Shown: positions 11,795 through 24,582, counted from the first letter of the stretch. The stretch is DNA of 64,000 nucleotides from Tillandsia leiboldiana (GCA_029204045.2 JAQNDB010000465.1:1-64000), one strand, 5' to 3'. Made by a program: numbers and translations. Notes: generated from the letters alone by a model not told the origin.

Positions 11795-11998
11795 GTGAGC
11801 GGTGCAACCCGTCGGTGTAGGTGTCCGACGTGGTCACGTGTTACAGGTGTTCGTGGCTCTTTGTGAGCGGTGCGACCCGTCGACGTAGATGCTCGACGTG
11901 ATCAGGTGTTACAGATGTTCGTGGCTCTTCGTGAGCGGTGCGACCCGTCGACGTAGACGCTCGATGTGGTCAGGTTTTACAGGTGTGCGTGTTTCTTT
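11795..11998 (+). repeat. 68-bp tandem repeat x3 with internal hairpins, GYP-1 LTR
   Basis: Units start at 11795, 11863 and 11931 (GTGAGCGGTGC). Each has a 6-bp stem around a 9-nt loop: CGTCGG/CCGACG in the first, CGTCGA/TCGACG in the second. The third has one wobble pair here and is perfect in the 3' LTR copy. The counterpart array is at 18142-18345. Confidence 0.8.
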
Positions 11999-12668
11999 TT
12001 CCTTCTTGGGAGGGTGGTTGCTCCGGATCGTTTGACGGTTGGCATTTACTACATTTTCCTGCTTTATTATTACGTTATCGTGTCGCTGACTTCCCACTCC
12101 ATGACAGGTTCCTTCAGGGGGAGAGCTAGGCGACTGTGATGCCGAGTCAGGAGCTTTCGGGTCCTATGAGATCCCAGACTGTATTTTTCCTTTTCTGTTG
12201 CATTTCATTTACTACTAGTAGACTATTGTGTGGTTCTTGATACCCTCGTGGGGTCGGTGTGGATGTCGGAACTTTGCTCTTTGGTTGTGTGGATGTTTGA
12301 GTTCTTATCTCTGTTCGGCCATTTTTCAAAAGGAAAGAAAGAAAAAGAAAAGGAAAGAAAAAGATTGCGAAAACCGTTTTCAAAACTAGGGTGTCGTGTG
12401 GGCACCGTTTTCAAAACCCTGTGGATTTATGGATTTTAGAAAACGGATTTCAAAACCTGAGTGTCGTGTGGGCACTGTTTTTAAAAACTCTGTGGATTTA
12501 TGATTTTCGAACTGTTTTAGAAATCTGTGTGCCGGGTGGGCACCGCTTTTAAAATTGTGGATTCATCATTTCAAATTGGTCGGCCTTGAGAACTATTCAG
12601 TTGTGTGAGTGTTGAGAACTGTTGTGATTAAATGAGCTACTATGTTTGCATGTTGTATTAGCCGCGAT

Positions 12669-12725
12669 GCCGTGCATATACAGAGGAGACTCTGTCCGTT
12701 TGTAGGGTGATTCTGTGTATGCGGC
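12669..12725 (+). other. LTR 3'-end hairpin, GYP-1 5' LTR
   Basis: Arms 12669-12684 and 12712-12725 pair with a TG bulge and one G-T wobble. The inner ACTCTGT/GTAGGGT arms pair with wobbles. GGCGGGTCTG follows. The 3' LTR copy is at about 19016-19072. Confidence 0.68.
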
Positions 12726-12833
12726 GGGTCTGGGCACGCACCGGGGAAGAAGGAATTTAAAAAAAAAATTATAGGCAAAATACATACCTTTTTGTGACTC
12801 GTTTTCGCTGAAAGAAACCCCCGGGGCGTGACA

Positions 12834-14345
12834 GATTAAGATGGTATCAGAGACAATTCTTTAATCACAATAGTCAGTGTCCGACATCCACAGAGATACC
12901 ACACTTAGCTACAAATGAATGAAATGAATATGGCATAGAAGCGTAGAACGCGAGTGATCGGGGGAGCGGGGGGAAAGTATAGGTCCCTTTTCTCGATAGT
13001 TGGTTGAGTGCTAAGCTAGCGGAGTCTAGAACTGACTTGTGTTGTGTGTGTGTACGGGTTAAGTTTCGTTTCCCGGTTTAGCTCGGTTGTCGTGCTTGTG
13101 TAGTCGTGTTGTTTTGGCTCGTGTAGTAGGGTTGTTATGGAGGCTGGGGTCGAGGCCGGCTGCCACCGGGGTATTGATGGTTGCTAGGAATCAATGGATT
13201 AAGCAACCAGCACGGGACACGGTGGGCCTGCTGACGGTGTTCATGCACTGGGTGCGGCTGTTATCACAGCAGATCGTTGCGCCGGCTGTTGTTTTTCGAA
13301 CCCCTCCCTCTGCCGACGCTCTGGTCGTCGTTAGTAACGGCGACTGGTGGTAGAGTAATCCGCCGGTGTTTGTTGGTGAGTCGGCCGATTCTTTTGCATC
13401 TTGGACAAGGTATGGGTGGGAATGAGGATTCTTCCCCTATGGTGGTCACCCATAGTTCGGCTTCTACTGTAGACACTGCGATGGTGGTAGAAATCGTCGA
13501 GATGGGGTCATGGGGTTCTCCTTTGGGTTGAGAAAGGAAACTCCCGGGGCTAGCAAATCTTGTTTCGTATGGGCTCGAGTTTGGTTGAGCGGAACTAGAG
13601 CTTAGAATTCTCCTAGTTGGGAAAGTGAGCGTTTGGTCTGGGGGGGTGTGCTGCTCGGTTCGGTGCACGGTGCTTGGAGGGGCAATAGATTTGGGACCAA
13701 GCGGTAGGGGTTAACCAGAGTAACGCGCCCCTTTGGTGCCGAGACGGAGGTAGGACCGTATTTCTTGGTTTTTGTCCCAAGCCTTCCATGACCAAGGCAT
13801 AATCGGTAAGGTTTTGGGTTACGAGACTCTTGATTGCGAAGCAGCGTAGATCAGCGGGGGTTATTGACTACATGGCGCTCTGGCATGGGTTACTTTCAGC
13901 TGGGATGCCCTGCAATCAGCTTTTTCTGTGGGGTAGACCTTGTGGTAGGTCTGAGAGCTGAAACCTAGCTTTAGTTTTGACCGTCGCTTCGGTAGAACGG
14001 ACAGTCGGAGTGGACAATCCGGGATGGTGGTTATGTGCCGACCTAGTGGCCCGTGTGAGTGACGGGTGGGTTTGTTGTTTTCAAAGGAGGATTACTTGTA
14101 AGCGGTGACCCGGCTGGTTTGATTGGCACGTCCTGGAGTTTTTGTAAGGGTATTAGTGGGGCTTCCCCCTTTGTTGTCGGGTTAATTTGGGCATTTAAGG
14201 GCCGTCGGTCCGGGTTTGGTGGTAGGACCGGGGTACCTCGACGCATCGCAAGACTTTGGTTGCTGACTGCTCAACACCGTCAGAGGTGGTCCGCGAACCA
14301 GTGGCATCATAACACGGAACTCCAAGTCGAGGAGCAGGCTTACTC
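12834..14345 (+). other. GYP-1 interior, 5' part: primer site and degraded gag region
   Basis: The primer site TGGTATCAGAG is at 12842-12852. Sequence to about 14340 parallels the GYP-2 interior (for example the tracts at 13140-13210 and 13790-13950) but no frame is open across it. A segment near 13820-13880 reads KQRRSAGVIDYMALWH, which could be a gag scrap but is too weak to call. Confidence 0.65.
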
Positions 14346-15135
14346 ATGTTAGTTTCGATCAAGATGGACGGAACGGTAGGGTTGCGGGCGGGTCGAGCCC
14401 GTCGTCTGTCTGAAATCTTAGGGCGGTTCGGTCCGGCAGTTTTTCGTTCAGGGTTACCACTGGATTTCGCCAAGAGATATATGGCGTTTCGTGTGTCATC
14501 GCTTCGGGGATGGATTATTGAGCGCCTCAACGGTGTTCGTGGGTGTGATGATCAAAATTTCCAAACCCTATTTGGGTCAACTTGCGTGTGCAACGACCCG
14601 CGTCTTCGGGTGACCTTACAGACCCTCAGGGACCAGAGAGGGTAGGCCAAACTCCAAAGGTGTGAGTTTGGGCATCGCGGGGTGAGCTTTTGGGACGGCC
14701 AAACGTCCGGGGGGCTTCGAAGAACGCAGGAGTTAAGGCCTTTATGACCAAGCAACGCAAGGAAACGATGCGTCCAATCAAGATCACTCCGGAAAGACAA
14801 AGTGGAGCAGTCGATGCCTGGAGCGGTAAGGGTCAGACGGGAGACATACCGGTAACCGCGATTCCGCAGCTGGACGGATCAACAGCAGACTGTTGGTGAC
14901 TTAAATTGACAAGGGATATAGCATAATGCGTGGCTCGCTATTGGGTCGGTCATCAAATAAAGTCCGAACGTCAGCGCCCGGCGGGGAAACGACAATCTCC
15001 CCCAGTGCCAGAGAGAAAGGAGCGGATCATGAGGGGCGCGAAGCCATTTGGGAGCGCAAGTCGTACATGTTTGGGCACTTCCCCATTTATGGGATTCCTG
15101 GTGTATTTAAGTTTCGGGGACGAAACTTCTTTTAA
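14346..15135 (+). pseudogene. GYP-1 pol remnants (RT, RNase H end, integrase, tail)
   Basis: Short collinear pieces of a chromovirus polyprotein. LQTLRDQRG, stop, AKLQRCEFGHRGVSF (about 14612-14695) matches the thumb side of reverse transcriptase. IKITPERQSGAVDAWSGKGQ (about 14776-14835) matches the end of RNase H. HQIKSERQRPAGKRQS (about 14950-15000) matches the integrase segment usually reading HQQVKAEHQRPAG in plant elements. GVFKFRGRNFF (15099-15132) is the tail before the polypurine tract. Everything between these pieces, including all catalytic cores, is missing. The first 250 bp have an open frame I cannot assign. Confidence 0.8.
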
Positions 15136-15146
15136 GGTATGAGTGA

Positions 15147-18100
15147 TGTAGCACTCGAGAAATTCAAGTGTGTTTGCGGGCGAGGAAGCAGATCTAAACC
15201 TCAGTGATTTGCGTACCGGTGCGCGAATTGCACAGTTTTCGATGCACAAATTCTGCCTTTCCGATCCGAGTCTGATCTCGGAAATCTGAGGTCGCCAGTG
15301 CGATCGTCTCATCGAATCGAGTGGAAATGGTATAGAACGTTTGCTGATCCGACGGTCGGATCGTCCGAAAATCAGCAAGAAAACTAGTGGGGGCCACGAC
15401 TTAAGTGAATAGTGTTTTGAATAGTAACACATTGATTCGGTCTCCCGCGTTGGCCAACGTTAGTTATTTCGCTATCTGGACTCCGATCACAGCAATCCAG
15501 GTGGTCGATTTGATCGGTTTCGTCGTTCTGAACGCAATGGCGCCGGCGGAATTTCCGTTTGACGACCGTAGAGTCTCGAAAAACACGATAAACTGTATTT
15601 TGATACAGTATTTATGGACCGAGAATTTATCCGGGCTTTTTTCTCGAAAAACAAAATCGCTACCTGATAGGTTTCGTCGAGCCGGACGTCGTGGCGAAGT
15701 CCATTTTTCGTTTCGACGAATAAAATGCCTCAAAAATCATGAAATACAGTGGAAAATGCGAAGTTTTGCACAATATACCGTATATTTTATGCTCCGTTTT
15801 GCGTGCCGCTCCTTGGAGAGGGACCTGAATGTGAGATGAGTGTGCTGTGAAGGACTGGGCTTGAAATAACGAAATTTGAGGGACTAAAGAGCAATGGTGC
15901 ACAAGGCACTACTTATACACCAACTAGGTTAGGGTTTTCGAAACCCTAAACCCCGTAGCTCCTCCCCCCAGCCGCCAGCTCCAACAACCCCACCTCCCCG
16001 GCCGCACTCCTCGGTGGTAGCGCACCGGCCGCCGCCGCCTCGTCGCCGGAGAAGAAGGAAACTTCTCCATCTCGGGTACAGGCTTAGTGGTCTGTTCCCA
16101 GAGACCCAGGGTGGCCCCGAACTGCAACTGAGGACCCCCTGTGACTGAGAAGGCGACCCCAAGTGGCGCCGACAACAGCCGCCGCCGTGCGCCGCCGCGG
16201 GAGACACCCTCCCCTCCTCCTTCATTTCCCGGCAAGGTGAGTTCTTGGGAATCTTTGTTTTAAATTCTTCCATGGACCCTACCATCGTGTTCTTTACACC
16301 GTGGGGACCATCCTGGTGCAGCCCGTGTCGCCGTCGTCGACCCTGTCGCCGACGGGAGCAAGATCTCGCCGGAAAACCTTGTTCTTGGGCGATCTCGGGC
16401 GCGGCTACATCCAACCATTGGAAACGTGATCGACCACGTTGAGATCATCCCTCTCGTCGACTGCAGCATCTCCACGAAGTTGGAGGACCATCGGATAAAA
16501 ATCGAGGCCGATCGGGGTTGCCCTAGATCCGGTCTTCTTCTTCCTTGGCCGCGTCTCACCGCCCGGCGCCGCCGCTGCCTCACGTCGCCGGCCACCACTG
16601 CAGGAAGCTTCCTGGCGCCGAGGAGATCAACTTGGTCCAGGTTGCGCCGGCCCAGGAGCCGCCAGCCGGAATCCGCCATTAGAGCTCTCTCTCTCTCTTC
16701 ACCGAGCTTCATCGCCGGCAATCGCCGGGGTTCCGCGCTGTGGGTAAGTGACCTAGGTAAGTTCCTTAATCATGAATATGACCTTTCATGAAGTTGCATG
16801 TGGATCCTAACGTAGGGGTTGTGCCCATTGTAGTTGCACCATCTTTGCATCCAAGCTTGACCTCCGACCGCCGCCGTCGCATCGGAACGCCGGCCACCAA
16901 CCTAGGTCAGTTCTAAACATCTCCTAAATTATTTCTATCAACTTGGTTTGGTCGGTGGGCCTCTGTTAATTAAGTTGTTCCAATCTTGTTCCATTATACA
17001 ATAGTTGTGGTTTTTTTCGGCCGCCGTCACCTCCGGCCGCCGGTGTTAGGTCAGACCTAACCCAATCACTTTCTGCAGAGGTCCTTGATCTCATGCTCAC
17101 TCGTGTTCCAGGTTGAACCAGGTTTGTTGCATGATAGCCCAACCCTAGCCTCTGCTTTAAGCGAGGTGTTACTTCGGCAATATTTCCGGCAAGTCCTCGG
17201 CTAGTTTCAGGTGAGCATCATACTTCTCAGTTGTTAGTGTACATGATGCTCCAGTTTTAGCATAGTTATATCTAGTGTTTAGCATCTATTAGTGAAGTAG
17301 TGACTTGAGCCCTAAGAGTTTATGGGCCAACTTTGTGGTTGGGCCTGGTGCAAGCCCAAGCCCGTGAGCACGAGCTTTGCCTCGTCGTTTCGGACACGCT
17401 GAAACTTACGGCGCTGTCTTTAGCTTCCTGGTTTGGAAGAACGAGTCAAAACAACGGTTATAAAGGTGTATTTATAGCAATACTTCGATAGAGGAAATTA
17501 TGTTTTGGTCCCTGTCTGCCCGAACATCAAAATTATGATGTTTAGGGACAGCAGGTGTAGTTGGACGATATTCGGTTATTTTTATACCGTTGGCGGGTCA
17601 GGATTGGAGGGTCAGTGGATTTTCGGGAATTTCGGTTTAAGCCTAGTTTCGGCTAAGTTCCCCGTTTTAGCGACATGCTATTGTAGTGTGGTCGGATGGC
17701 TATGAGTGAGTCTAGTTCTGACCACAGTTTCTGTTCAGGGCCCAGCAGTTCAGCACCAGTCTAGTCTAGCGGGAGGTCGGGATCGGCCTACATTCGGGGG
17801 GCTCCTTCGACTGACTTCGAGGTGGTTTTTTTTTTATTTGGAGACTTAGCATGGCATTTCCGACACTTGTAACCAACTATATTTGTGCGTTTAACTGTGA
17901 TATTGTGGATAGTCTCTATGGTTCTTGTTATTTGTCATATGTGGATGATAGTCTCTATGGTTCTCGCTTCGTGATTATGTACGGTGTTCTTGGTTACTAT
18001 GCTCGAGGCTGCAGCACGCGCACCCGCGGTTTGGCCACCGCAAAGGGTGCGCTTTTCCGAAAAAGTGGTCTATGACCCGTGTATACCCACGAGGTGACGT

Positions 18101-19181
18101 AGTGGGGCCCCTGTAGGTGTGGTGTTTGGATGCGCCAAGGTGTGAGCGGTGCGACCCGTCGGTGTAGGTGTCCGACGTGGTCAGGTGTTACAGGTGTTCG
18201 TGGCTCTTCGTGAGCGGTGCGACCCGTCGACGTAGATGCTCGACGTGGTCAGGTGTTACAGATGTTCGTGGCTCTTCGTGAGCGGTGCGACCCGTCGACG
18301 TAGACGCTCGACGTGGTCAGGTTTTACAGGTGTGCGTGTTTCTTTTTCCCTCTTGGGAGGGTGGTTGCTCCGGATCGTTTGACGGTTGGCATTTACTACA
18401 TTTTCCTGCTTTATTATTACGTTATCGTGTCGCTGACTTCCCACTCCGTGACAGGTTCCTTCAGGGGGGAGAGCTAGGCGACTGTGAGGCCGAGTTAGGA
18501 GCTTTCGGGTCCTATGAGATCCCAGACTGTATTTTCCCTTTTCTGTTGCATTTCATTTACTACTTGTAGACTGTTGTGTGGTTCTCGATACCCTCGTGGG
18601 GTCGGTGTGGATGTCGGAACTTTGCTCTTTGGTTGTGTGGATGTTTGAGTTCTTATCTCTGTTCGGCCGTTTTCCAAAAGGAAAGAAAGAAAAAGAAAAG
18701 AAAAGAAAAAGATTGCGAAAACCGTTTTCAAAACTGGGGTGTCGTGTGGGCACCGTTTTCAAAACCCTGTGGATTTATGGATTTTAGAAAACGGATTTCA
18801 AAACCCGAGTGTCGTGTGGGCACTGTTTTTAAAAACTCTGTGGATTTATGATTTTCGAACTGTTTTAGAAATCTGGGTGCCGGGTGGGCACCGCTTTTAT
18901 AATTGTGGATTCATCCTTTCAAATTGGTCGGCCTTGAGAACGGTTCAGTTGTGTGAGTGTTGAGAACCGTTGTGATTAAATGAGCTACTTTGTTTGCATG
19001 TTGTATTAGCCGCGACGCCGTGCATATACAGAGGAGACTCTGTCCGTTTGTACGGTGATTCTGTGTATGCGGCGGGTCTGGGCACGCACCGGGGAAGAAG
19101 GAATTTCAAAAAAAATTTATAGGCAAAATACATACCTTTTTGTGACTCGTTTCCGCTGAAAGAAACCCCCGGGGCGTGACA
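15147..19181 (+). repeat. GYP-1 3' LTR
   Basis: 4035 bp, starting TGTAGCACTC after a GGACGAAACTTC purine-tract region and ending GGGGCGTGACA at 19181. It contains an inverted TTAGGGTTT..AAACCCTAA near 15929-15949, the 68-bp array (18142-18345) and the terminal hairpin. It is the only full-length copy of this LTR in the window. Confidence 0.92.
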
Positions 19182-19333
19182 TCAAATTATTGTAAGGAGT
19201 GGCTCTTTGAGCATCTTTCAATAAAATCCCCACCTTATACCAACCTTGGAATTTGACAGAGTCAAGTATTCCAAAAAGCATTTTATCTAATCAACTTGAA
19301 AAACCATGCTTGGTATACATGTGGTAGCTGCAC
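19182..19333 (-). other. COP-1 3' noncoding flank, left piece
   Basis: AT-rich 152 bp between GYP-1 and GYP-3 with no open frame. It continues at 22628 after GYP-3. Probably COP-1 3' spacer or LTR, but it does not match the COP-2 LTR start by eye. Confidence 0.45.
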
Positions 19334-22300
19334 TGTCACGCCCCGGGTCGAAACTGCGACCCGGGCTCGCCAACAGATCCGCCGCCCATACGGGAAGCCC
19401 TGTATAGACGTAGCGACTAACCTGCAAAAGAGATCTACACTAAACAGATATCAGAGCTAAAAAGGTAAAAGCTGGATAAAATAAATACAACTCTAACAAA
19501 ATATACAACCAGAATCCTCACCAAAATACAAATATCTCTCAAAATAAGAAGAGTACAACTCAATCCTCACTACAAGGTCACTCGACATAAACTCTCAAAA
19601 AGTAGGGAGGTACATCTACTCTCAAGCGACAACTGGTAGGGATCTATCTCGCGACTCCCTTACCTCGATCAGTCGGGTCAGCAACAGGTGCGGCAGGAAC
19701 TGGAGCAGAAGAAGAAGTCCCTGGGGAAAAGACACCACGACGGGTGTGAGAACTACGTCCCAAGTAGTTCTCAGTGGGTGCCGCCAACAAGCCCGACGGT
19801 CTGCCCACTAAGTCTACTAGAGGCAAAAAGTAACAATGCAGTGCGGAAAGGGAAAAGCTGGTAAAGTAAACTCTACAGCTACTATGCCTCTATCTAGATG
19901 CTCAAAAGTGGGACAGAAAGAACATGATGCTACAACTAGCTCTCGACTCAAATCACCCAATCTCAACTGACTGCCGCATAGGGTCCAGTCAAACCTGCGC
20001 CTACCTACTGCCGTCACGTCCCGAGGGACCGGACTTACGTAGGGCGTCCGTGACTGCCACTAACTGGCCCAGCCAGAGGGACTGTGTCCGTGACTGCCAC
20101 TAACTGGCCCAGCCAGAGGGAACACTGCGTCGACAAGTCGCGATAGAAGAACAGGCCCAACTCCGGAGTGGCTCTCGAGGGGAGCGACCCCACCGAGGAA
20201 AGTATCCGCGTATCTCTGTCGAGCTCAAATGTGGCTCATGCAGGCTATAATCCAAATCCTCGATCAACAAGATCGACTGTAACCAAAGGAACACTGTCTC
20301 ACACACAGGCTGGAAAACTGCACAGCCGAGACTCACGGTCACTCAAAAGTAGCTCTCAAGATCTCAAGTCTACAACCCAAGTCACTCTCCCGAAGAAACC
20401 TGGTCTACAGACTGCTAACAACTCCACTCGGTCCCCAGACATGAGTGTAAATGCATCCCACGATAATCCGACCTCTCGGCCCACTACTTGGGCGAGGAAA
20501 ACTCTAAGTCCAGAGTGATAAAAAGAATAGTGCAGTGGGAAAGTCTAGAGCAATAAAAACCTAGCCCAAGTCGAGGTTTTCTACAGTCTGGCTGAACATG
20601 CATCATATGGCAGTGGTGCTAGGTCAAGTTCCAAAATAATTAATAATCAACAGCTTGAAGGGAGCAAGATAATAAACTCAGGATCATCTAACTACAACAG
20701 GATCATCAATTCATACATTCTAGCATGTTGTACAACAAACATTAAAATATGCAAGCCCCTAAAGCTAGAATTAGTACACAGTCCGCTGATCTTGACAAGA
20801 GGTCACCCACTTGATGCGCTGATCTGTCCAAGTCCTACAGCTGATAATACCAGAACAACAGCAACTCACTGTCCAGTATATCCAGTACAGTCCAAAATCC
20901 CACCTGGGTACAACATAGGCTACAGTCATACACAAATTCCCAAAAATCTGCCCAAAAGTCTCATGCTGAATTTCAGCTGTACAGATGCCAAAATATCACC
21001 TACAGAAATATCCAATAAATTCCAATAAAAACATCCCGGCGTTCTTCGCGTCGATAGCTTCGAAACAAGTACCTGCACGCCCAAATCAGAGTTCCGTAGG
21101 CCAAGATATAAATTCCACAACACGGGCGCGCGAAGACATACAACCACATAACTGTAAAATCTTGCACAGATAAAATGGAAGATGTATACCTCCGGGAAGA
21201 TCTCAGGAAATTCCAAAAAAAATACCAAGATGGTCCTTGCGTCGAGTAGATGAAAAAAGTCTATAAGCACGTCCTGATCCGAGATTTGTGCGCGAAGATC
21301 TCTTCAAAAGGAGCTGCTGTCCTCACCAAAAACTCACAGCAAGAAGGGTCCAAATGAGCACAAGAAAACACCTCGAAAAATGCGAAATCTGAAAATGTGC
21401 TAACCCAAAATCGTAGCCTCACCTGTTACGAATCCAGCAGCGAAGAAATCGCTCGAAAAAATGGTCGGAGTAGGTCGGGGGAGCTCGTACACCGAAGAGC
21501 GACGGAAGAAACACCGAAGAAAGAGCGTCGCGCCGTGCCAAGAAAATGAGAATCTCGAATAGCGTGCCCCCAAAAATCCCCAAACTCTGTAGATGGAAGC
21601 TTGACAGTGTGAGGATCAACTTTGGTGAAGAACTCCCTACGGTTTGAGGCTCGGAAGTGCCAAAAAAATGAAGAAGAAAGGATTTCGGGCTATTTATAGG
21701 CCGCAGAAAACAAATGGAAGAATTCCCATCAAGTCCCCACTTTCGGGCGCAGGGAAATTTTCGGGCGGCTACAGTGTTGGGCCTGGCCCAACACTGTGCG
21801 CGCCCGAATTCTTCTCGTGCGGCCACGTAGCCCAGCAAACAGGCGGCAGCGGGCGGAGCTACTCAGCGGCGGCCACGTCGCGCGCCTCCCCGCCCGACAC
21901 GCGTCCCGCACAGCGAACAGCTGTGCGGGGCGCGCCAAACGCCGCCACGTGTCCCTCCCCGCGGTCAAAGCGGGTAGGTGGCACCCGCCAGTGGCAGGGC
22001 GACACGTGGCCCTGCCACTGTCGCGGTCACACGTGCGGGCAGGGCGCCGCCCTGGCCGCCTGCCACGCACGCGCCCCGAGGCGCCCGTCCGGCGTTCCGT
22101 GCGCCGCGCCTCGTGAGCCCGCGAATGGGGTGATGACACGCGTCCTGTGCACCTGGTCCACGCACCCAATTTAGGTTCCGTGGACCGCGCCGCGTGCACC
22201 GACCAACCGCGGGATGCCACGTGTCCCCCCGCCCCGGTCCATGCACCGCCGCGCAAACTCTGCAGACCGCGCCTCACGGGCCCGCCAATCAGGCGGCACC

Positions 22301-22627
22301 ACATGTCATGCGCCGGGTCCGTGCACCCAGCCGCGGCGCTCTGTGGACCGCGCGCTGCGGACCGGCCAATCATGGGCTGCCACGTGGCAGCCCGGCGGTC
22401 CACGGCCCCTCCCATGCACTGAAATTCAGCGAAAACTTCCGGGAGTCCGTTTTCGGGCATCCGGACTCAGAATTTAACAAGCAAATAGCCGTTTTCAAGC
22501 GTTTTTCCGCACTGAATCCATTTCCAAGCTCAGTTTGGCCAAAAACCTTTTCAAAATTTTGGCAAACACAGCCGAAGGCCAACACAGCTGAAGATAACTC
22601 ACAGGGTCCATCTGTAACATCCCATTG
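19334..22627 (-). mobile_element. GYP-3: solo Ty3/Gypsy LTR
   Basis: It starts TGTCACGCCCCGGG, the reverse complement of the Gypsy LTR end seen in the other elements, so the LTR points to the minus strand. The 5-bp sequence tgcac occurs on both sides (19329-19333 and 22628-22632), supporting a 3294-bp solo LTR left after recombination. The right terminus is not a clean CA, so that boundary may be off by a few bases. Inside are a 40-bp direct duplication (about 20047-20126), a TATA motif on the minus strand (21690-21699) and the LTR-end hairpin (19385-19407). GC-rich open frames on both strands at 21.6-22.6 kb are unassigned. Confidence 0.72.
19385..19407 (-). other. LTR 3'-end hairpin, GYP-3
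   Basis: Arms CCCATACGGG and CCCTGTATAG pair with one bulge and a G-U. On the element strand it is followed by GGCGGATCTG, 51 bp from the LTR end. Confidence 0.6.
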
Positions 22628-23179
22628 ATGCACAATGGGCCAGAAACACCGACAATAGGTGTTCTAAACAATAGATTCACCAGAAAAAGCTGCATGGGAA
22701 TCTGGGCCACCACATGCACACAGTACTCGGACAACCGAGGTGGTAGCTCTTTCCTCCATGTGGTGGTAGTTTTCACACTCCTCATTGGGATGTAACTCTT
22801 TCCATATCTTTTGAGAATAACAATTTGCATTAACTCCCCCTCAATTGGCTATCAATTATTTAATATATAAGGTATTCAACCAAAAACTGATCTCGATTTC
22901 ATACTCGACTCAATTGTCAAATAAGATAAAAACTATACCAAGAGATCATTTGAGAGAGAAATTGACTTTGATCAAAACAAAGATGACTTAATTGACATAA
23001 ATGATCATTGCATCAAATGAATTATTATGATATCCAAAGCATAATAAATTTCAAATTATATAAAAGGATGCAGTTAAAGTCAATAGTACTAATGCTCAAT
23101 TAATGTTCTATGTACAAACATAGATAATGAACAAAAACACAAAATAAAACCTAACCTAAGTAATGATTTCAAAAAGGAA
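22628..23179 (-). other. COP-1 3' noncoding region with polypurine-like tract
   Basis: AT-rich, no open frame. AATTGAGGGGGAG on the minus strand (22834-22846) resembles the SIRE-type polypurine tract. The roughly 340 bp between it and the RNase H stop is 3' untranslated sequence. Confidence 0.6.
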
Positions 23180-24582
23180 TTATTTGAAGGAAAACATTCC
23201 AATTGCCTTACGCAAATGAATAAATCGTTTTTGATCCAAAGGTTTTGTTAAGATGTCAGCTAATTGATCTTCAGTTAAAATGTAAGAAATTTGAAGAATA
23301 TTCGATTTAACTAGCTCTCTTAGAAAATGATATCTAAGTTCAATGTGTTTTGTTCTTGAGTGCAACACAGGATTTTTGGAAATATTTATAGCACTTGTGT
23401 TGTCACAAAGAATTGTTACCGAAGTTGCTGAAATCCGGAAGTCGCTCAACACACTTTTCATCCAAATGAGTTGGGTTGAACAACTACCCGCTGAAATATA
23501 TTCCGCTTCGGCAGTTGAGAGTGCTATGCAGTTTTACATTTTACTATGCCATGCAACAAGGCAATGGCTAAGATAAAAACATGCACCACTCGTACTCTTC
23601 CGATCATCCACTGATCCTTCCCAATCGGCATCTGAATATCCTATAATGTCAAGCGTTGTTCCCATAGGATACCAAATTCCGAAATTCAGTGTACCTTTGA
23701 CGTACCGGATGATCCTTTTCACCGCTTTCAGGTGAACCTCCTTTTGTGCTGACTGATATCTCGCGCAAATCCCAACACTAAAGGATATATCCGGGCGACT
23801 AGCCGTGAGATAGAGTAGACTTCCAATCATGCTGCGATAAAGCTTCTCGTCTACACTTTTACTAAGAGATTCACTTCCTAATCCCTTATTGCTAGTTCCC
23901 ATAGGAGTCGGAAAATCTTTAGAGTTTTCTAAATCGAATTTCTTCACCAACTCCCATGCATACTTGGATTGACACAAATGGATGCCTTCATCATTTTGTT
24001 TCACTTGCAATCCAAGAAAGTATGTTAGTTCACCCATCATAGACATCTCAAATTCGCTTTCCATGGTTTCTGCGAAATTAGAAGCATCATTATCTCTAGT
24101 TGCACCAAATACAATGTCATCGACATAGATTTGTGCTACAATGAAATTATCCTGATAATGCTTCACAAAGAGAGTCCGGTCTACTCCCCCTCGAGTGTAG
24201 CCCTTTTCCAATAGGTGCTTTGTTAGCCTTTCGTACCATGCTCGCGGTGCTTGTTTTAAGCCGTAAAGAGTCATTTTCAAACGAAAAACATGATTCGGTT
24301 GTTTATAGTCTACAAAACCTTTCGGTTGAGCCACATAAACTTCCTCGTTTAAAAACCCATTTAAAAATGCGCTCTTAACGTCCATTTGAAAGAGTTTGAT
24401 TTTAAAATAACAAGCAATTGCGAACAAAATTCTAATCGACTCGAGTCGAGCTACCGGGGCGAATGTCTCATCAAAGTCTATACCTTCAATTTGTGAGTAG
24501 CCCTGAGCAACTAGGCGTGCTTTGTTCCTGATGATGGTACCATCCTCGTTTTTCTTGTTCTTGAAAATCCATTTAGTACCAA
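23180..24582 (-). pseudogene. COP-1 reverse transcriptase and RNase H
   Basis: Long open stretch (24582-23534) with the Copia reverse transcriptase order: GTKWIFKNKKNEDG, ARLVAQGYSQ, GIDFDETFAPVARLESIR, FQMDVKSAFLNG, LYGLKQAPRAWYE, then the catalytic YVDD at 24127-24116, SRPDISFSVG and GYSDADW of RNase H. One in-frame TAA (about 23531-23533) interrupts RNase H. The same frame continues with NCIALSTAEAEYIS, LCDNTSAINISKNP and HSRTKHIEL, and ends at 23180. So the core residues are present but the protein is cut by a stop. The reading continues from integrase once CAS-1 and its duplication (579 bp, 193 codons) are removed. Confidence 0.93.

Larger units (their letters stand above)
11558..12833 (+). 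repeat. GYP-1 5' LTR, right segment
   Basis: Continuation of the 5' LTR after the GYP-2 insertion, matching 17905-19181. It ends GGGGCGTGACA at 12833. It holds three 68-bp units (11795-11998) and the terminal hairpin (12669-12725). Confidence 0.92.
1..19181 (+). mobile_element. GYP-1: Ty3/Gypsy chromovirus (Tekay-like), 5' end outside window
   Basis: A nested-in element with two copies of one LTR. Bases 1-1767 plus 11558-12833 match 16132-19181 (3043 against 3050 bp), so the left part is the 5' LTR missing about 985 bp beyond the window. The 5' LTR is interrupted by GYP-2. After the LTR end (GGGGCGTGACA) come a Met-tRNA primer site, 2.3 kb of degraded interior, and a purine-rich tract before the 3' LTR at 15147. 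Remnants of reverse transcriptase, RNase H and integrase read on the + strand and resemble Tekay/Del chromoviruses. The interior is far shorter than the 5-6 kb expected of an autonomous element, so this copy is defective. Its left target duplication is outside the window, so the site duplication cannot be checked. Confidence 0.9.

Noticed and set aside
14059..14352. 97-codon frame in GYP-1 interior as an intact gag
   Set aside because: Part of it is shared with GYP-2 (about 6640-6760) but it has no gag motif, zinc knuckle or continuation.
20168..20518. 116-codon frame in GYP-3
   Set aside because: Antisense within a solo LTR, no family resemblance.
19182..22842. COP-1 3' LTR
   Set aside because: A polypurine-like tract is present, but the following roughly 355 bp do not match the COP-2 LTR start by eye, so I left it as unassigned 3' noncoding sequence.
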